NCBI RefSeq assembly: GCF_017876625.1
Contig: NZ_JAGIOH010000001.1
Location: forward strand, 2,914,001-2,978,000
Source: Streptomyces syringium
GTDB lineage: Bacteria; Actinomycetota; Actinomycetes; Streptomycetales; Streptomycetaceae
DNA: 64,000 bases
Direction: 5' to 3'
The translations under genes and the position numbers were made by a program. Position 1 is the first letter of the stretch. Every line of letters starts with the position of its first letter. Positions 60,435-64,000 of this stretch are shown piece by piece. Under the pieces are notes generated by a model. It was given only the letters and a program-made list of their open reading frames with translations. It did no database searches and was not told the origin of the DNA.

Positions 60435-61541
60435 CTACTTCTCCTGCTGCTTGCGCCAGCGGATACCGGCCTCGAGGAAGCCGTCGATGTCGCCGTCGAG
60501 CACGGAGGTGGGGTTGCCGACCTCGAACTCGGTACGCAGGTCCTTCACCATCTGGTACGGGTGCAGGACGTACGAACGCATCTGGTTGCCCCAGGAGTTG
60601 CCGCCGTCGCCCTTGAGCGCGTTCATCTTCTCCTGCTCCTCCTGGCGGCGGCGCTCGAGGAGCTTCGCCTGGAGGACGTTCATCGCGGTCGCCTTGTTCT
60701 GGATCTGCGAGCGCTCGTTCTGGCAGGAGACGACGATGCCGGTCGGCAGGTGGGTCAGCCGGACCGCGGAGTCGGTGGTGTTGACGCCCTGGCCACCGGG
60801 GCCGGAGGAGCGGTAGACGTCGACGCGCAGGTCGGACTCGTCGATCTCGACGTGGTCGGTCTGCTCGACGACCGGCAGCACCTCGACGCCCGCGAAGGAC
60901 GTCTGGCGGCGGCCCTGGTTGTCGAAGGGCGAGATGCGCACGAGGCGGTGGGTGCCCTGCTCGACGGAGAGCGTGCCGTAGGCGTACGGGACCTGCACGG
61001 CGAAGGTGGTCGACTTGATGCCGGCCTCTTCCGCGTACGAGGTTTCGTAGACCTCCGTCTTGTAACCGTGGCGCTCGGCCCAGCGCAGGTACATGCGCTG
61101 CAGGCGCTCGGCGAAATCGGAGGCGTCGACGCCACCGGCCTCGGCGCGGATGTTGACCAGCGCCTCGCGGGAGTCGTACTCGCCGGAGAGGAGGGTACGG
61201 ACCTCCATCTCGTCCAGCGCCTTGCGGACCGCGGTCAGCTCGGCCTCGGCCTCGGCGAGGGTGTCCGCGTCGTCCTCGGCCTCGGCGAGCTCGAAGAGCA
61301 CCGCGAGGTCGTCGATGCGGCCGCGCAGCGCCTCGGTCTTGCGCAGCTCCGCCTGGAGGTGCGACAGCTGGCTGGTGATCTTCTGCGCCGCGTCCGGGTC
61401 GTCCCACAGGGACGGGGCCGCCGCCTGCTCCTCGAGCACGGCGATGTCGGCCCTCATCTTGTCGAGGTCCAGGACGGCCTCGATCGACCCCATGGTCGAG
61501 GAGAGGGACTTCAGCTCTTCGGATACATCAACGACTGCCAC
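60435..61541 (-). CDS. prfB: Peptide chain release factor 2
   Basis: A 368-residue protein with a GTG start (61539-61541). The stop-codon recognition tripeptide is SPF (204-206, in [10 protein letters not shown]), specific for UGA/UAA. The peptidyl-hydrolysis motif is GGQ (249-251, in [16 protein letters not shown]). The reading frame is continuous: there is no in-frame UGA near codon 26 and no programmed frameshift as in E. coli prfB. Confidence 0.97.
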   Translation of the reverse strand: MAVVDVSEELKSLSSTMGSIEAVLDLDKMRADIAVLEEQAAAPSLWDDPDAAQKITSQLSHLQAELRKTEALRGRIDDLAVLFELAEAEDDADTLAEAEAELTAVRKALDEMEVRTLLSGEYDSREALVNIRAEAGGVDASDFAERLQRMYLRWAERHGYKTEVYETSYAEEAGIKSTTFAVQVPYAYGTLSVEQGTHRLVRISPFDNQGRRQTSFAGVEVLPVVEQTDHVEIDESDLRVDVYRSSGPGGQGVNTTDSAVRLTHLPTGIVVSCQNERSQIQNKATAMNVLQAKLLERRRQEEQEKMNALKGDGGNSWGNQMRSYVLHPYQMVKDLRTEFEVGNPTSVLDGDIDGFLEAGIRWRKQQEK

Positions 61542-62007
61542 GCACCCAGCCTAACGGCTGCGCCGGGCTGCACGGCCCGAAGGTGGCCGCCGAGGATCTC
61601 CGGGGCGGGTATTTCCGGGCCGCGGCCCGGCATTTCCGGGCCATAACGGCTATATAGGGGCTGCCTCAAGAGCCCGGGCAATAGCCCGGGGGGAGCGGAG
61701 CGTCTCCCTTCGGCGGGGGCCGGGCGCCACTCCCTTCGACAGGGGGCCGGGGCCGGGCGCCATGTCGCCGGGGCGGCGTCGAACGGGCCCCCGTGTGTCG
61801 CGCCGCGTCCGGGCACGGACCCGCCGTGCGATCCGCCCGGCGAAGGCGCGGCCCGCCGCCCTCGGGTGGGCCACCTGCCTGGCGAAGGCCCGCGGCTCGC
61901 GGGCGGGGCGGCGTCGAACGGGCCCGTGTGTCGCCGCCGCGCCCGGCCGCCGTGGCCGGCCTTCCACCGGGGCCGGAGGGCCACGGGCGGGCCGCCCGAT
62001 CCACGCG
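61542..62007. other. Gene-poor region with long imperfect direct repeats
   Basis: A 466-base gap between prfB and the kinase gene. GGGGCGGCGTCGAACGGGCC appears at 61770 and again at 61905, each followed by a GTGTGTCGC element, within units of about 135 bases. A third, partial unit shares only GGCGAGGGC-type text near 62020. Frames on the minus strand are Arg/Pro-rich and show no family pattern. It may contain the kinase transcript's terminator. Its GC exceeds that of the genes around it. Confidence 0.5.
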
Positions 62008-63324
<1,317 letters not shown>

Positions 63325-63537
63325 GACTCTTCGGCTTCCTTTCCTGGTCCTCCGACCCCCGGGGAGGGCGCGTTGGCGACAAAGCTACGCGGCTGAAGGG
63401 ATGTTAGGGGCACCGATCTGAGCCGACCGCCGCTTCTGCGGCAGAAAACACCCTTCAGATGTCGACAAGTCTCCAAGATCGTGCCGGAGAGGGGGCGGCC
63501 GGGGGACGCCCCCCGGCCCGGCCGGTGACAGGGCGGG

Positions 63538-64000
63538 CTACTTGCCCGACCCGAGGTCGGAGACCCAGTTCTTGACGTCGGTGACCCAGTCCCAGGTGGC
63601 GTCCCAGAAGCTCTTGCCGTCGGCGACCCAGTCCTTGAGCGGGGTGAACTCCCAGACCAGCCAGGACCCGAGGACAAGGATGAGGATCATGAACAGACAG
63701 CCCTTGAGGCAGCCCAGCCCCGGAATCCGCATCGGGTTCGCGCTGCGCTGCCGCGGCGACCTGGGCTCGCGGCGCGGGGCGGCGGGCTCGGGTGCGGGCG
63801 GCGGGGTGTAGCGCTGCGGCTGGTGCTGCTGCTGGGGCGGCTGCGGCGGCTGCTGGTAGCGCGGCTGAGGCTGCCGCTGCGGCTGCTGCCTCGGCTGCCG
63901 CTGGGGCGGACGCTGCGGGGAGTACTGCTGGGGCTGGGGCTGCGGCGGCTGCTGCCCGTACTGCTGTTGGCCGTACTGCTGCCCGTACTGCTGGCCCTGC
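63538..64000 (-). CDS. 3' end of a Gln/Pro-rich, membrane-anchored protein (probably kinase PkaA)
   Basis: The last 153 codons of a leftward gene that continues past the window. The visible part starts with Gln/Tyr/Pro-rich repeats (QGQQYGQQYGQQQYGQQPPQ and PQPQPQQYS), then an Arg/Pro stretch (APRREPRSPRQRSANP). A cysteine-containing membrane helix follows (CLKGCLFMILILVLGSWLVW), and an outer tail rich in Trp and Asp (WDWVTDVKNWVSDLG). Low-complexity linkers followed by a helix are typical of Streptomyces Ser/Thr kinases. The kinase domain itself would be outside the window, so the call rests on position. Confidence 0.65.
   Translation of the reverse strand, partial: QGQQYGQQYGQQQYGQQPPQPQPQQYSPQRPPQRQPRQQPQRQPQPRYQQPPQPPQQQHQPQRYTPPPAPEPAAPRREPRSPRQRSANPMRIPGLGCLKGCLFMILILVLGSWLVWEFTPLKDWVADGKSFWDATWDWVTDVKNWVSDLGSGK

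Noticed and set aside
60435..61541. Programmed +1 frameshift in prfB
   Set aside because: The frame is continuous from the GTG; no early in-frame UGA or CTTTGA-like slip site.
61666..62004. Minus-strand Arg/Pro-rich frame of 112 codons downstream of the kinase gene
   Set aside because: It is generated by the GC-rich direct repeats and has no start context or family similarity.

Overview
This window is chromosomal DNA from a Streptomyces or a very close relative. The evidence is the very high GC content, GTG and TTG starts, ATGA-type stop/start overlaps, an ssrA tag ending in FALAA, a sigU-like sigma/anti-sigma pair, an XRE/DUF397/histidine-kinase-fold locus of the whiJ/abaA kind, and the order prfB - ftsE - ftsX - S41 protease - smpB - ssrA. 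From memory, the GH20/sugar ABC - murA - HU - malic enzyme - HelD-like - sigma U block and the ftsEX-smpB block lie in the same order in S. coelicolor; this was not checked here.

Layout. 1-9 kb: the 3'-truncated start of a PDZ/Lon-like protease, an IclR regulator, a DEAD/DEAH helicase, an MFS exporter, and a sulfur-linked group (YeiH-type exporter, cysteine dioxygenase-like cupin, LysR regulator) divergent from an alpha/beta hydrolase. 9.05-10 kb: tRNA-Cys(GCA) and two small membrane proteins. 10.3-18.9 kb: a leftward type VII/WXG100-linked polymorphic toxin operon made of two WXG-like proteins, a mycosin protease, a WXG100 partner, a 1436-residue RHS toxin with an HNH/EndoVII-type tip, and an Imm50-like immunity gene. 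19.1-24.9 kb: a three-subunit molybdenum hydroxylase with a grossly extended iron-sulfur subunit and an altered active-site motif. 25.1-29.9 kb: a GH20 hexosaminidase with its sugar ABC importer. 30-41.5 kb: DUF3039, YqgE, MurA, HU, malic enzyme, a HelD/HelR-like RNA polymerase motor, SigU and its anti-sigma factor, a secreted CHRD protein and a CGNR regulator.

41.7-49.3 kb is an accessory regulatory stretch: HD protein, lipoprotein, DUF6255, an anti-sigma-type ATPase, two XRE-DUF5753 regulators, two DUF397 proteins, small membrane proteins, and a LysR regulator divergent from an ABM-type monooxygenase. Two divergent promoters in this stretch share the palindrome CCGTACA-N7-TGTACGG. 49.4-54.6 kb: a secreted protein with three repeats, then an epimerase - DegT aminotransferase - MFS cassette. 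54.6-64 kb: core genes ssrA (tmRNA), smpB, an S41 protease, ftsX, ftsE, an LAQTG surface protein, prfB and two linked Ser/Thr kinase-type genes.

Compact GC-rich palindromes built on CGCCGGACGGGCT and GGCTGAGCTCAGCC recur between genes. Perfect hairpins mark most convergent gene ends. All calls rest on reading the sequence and recalled family knowledge; no database search was run.
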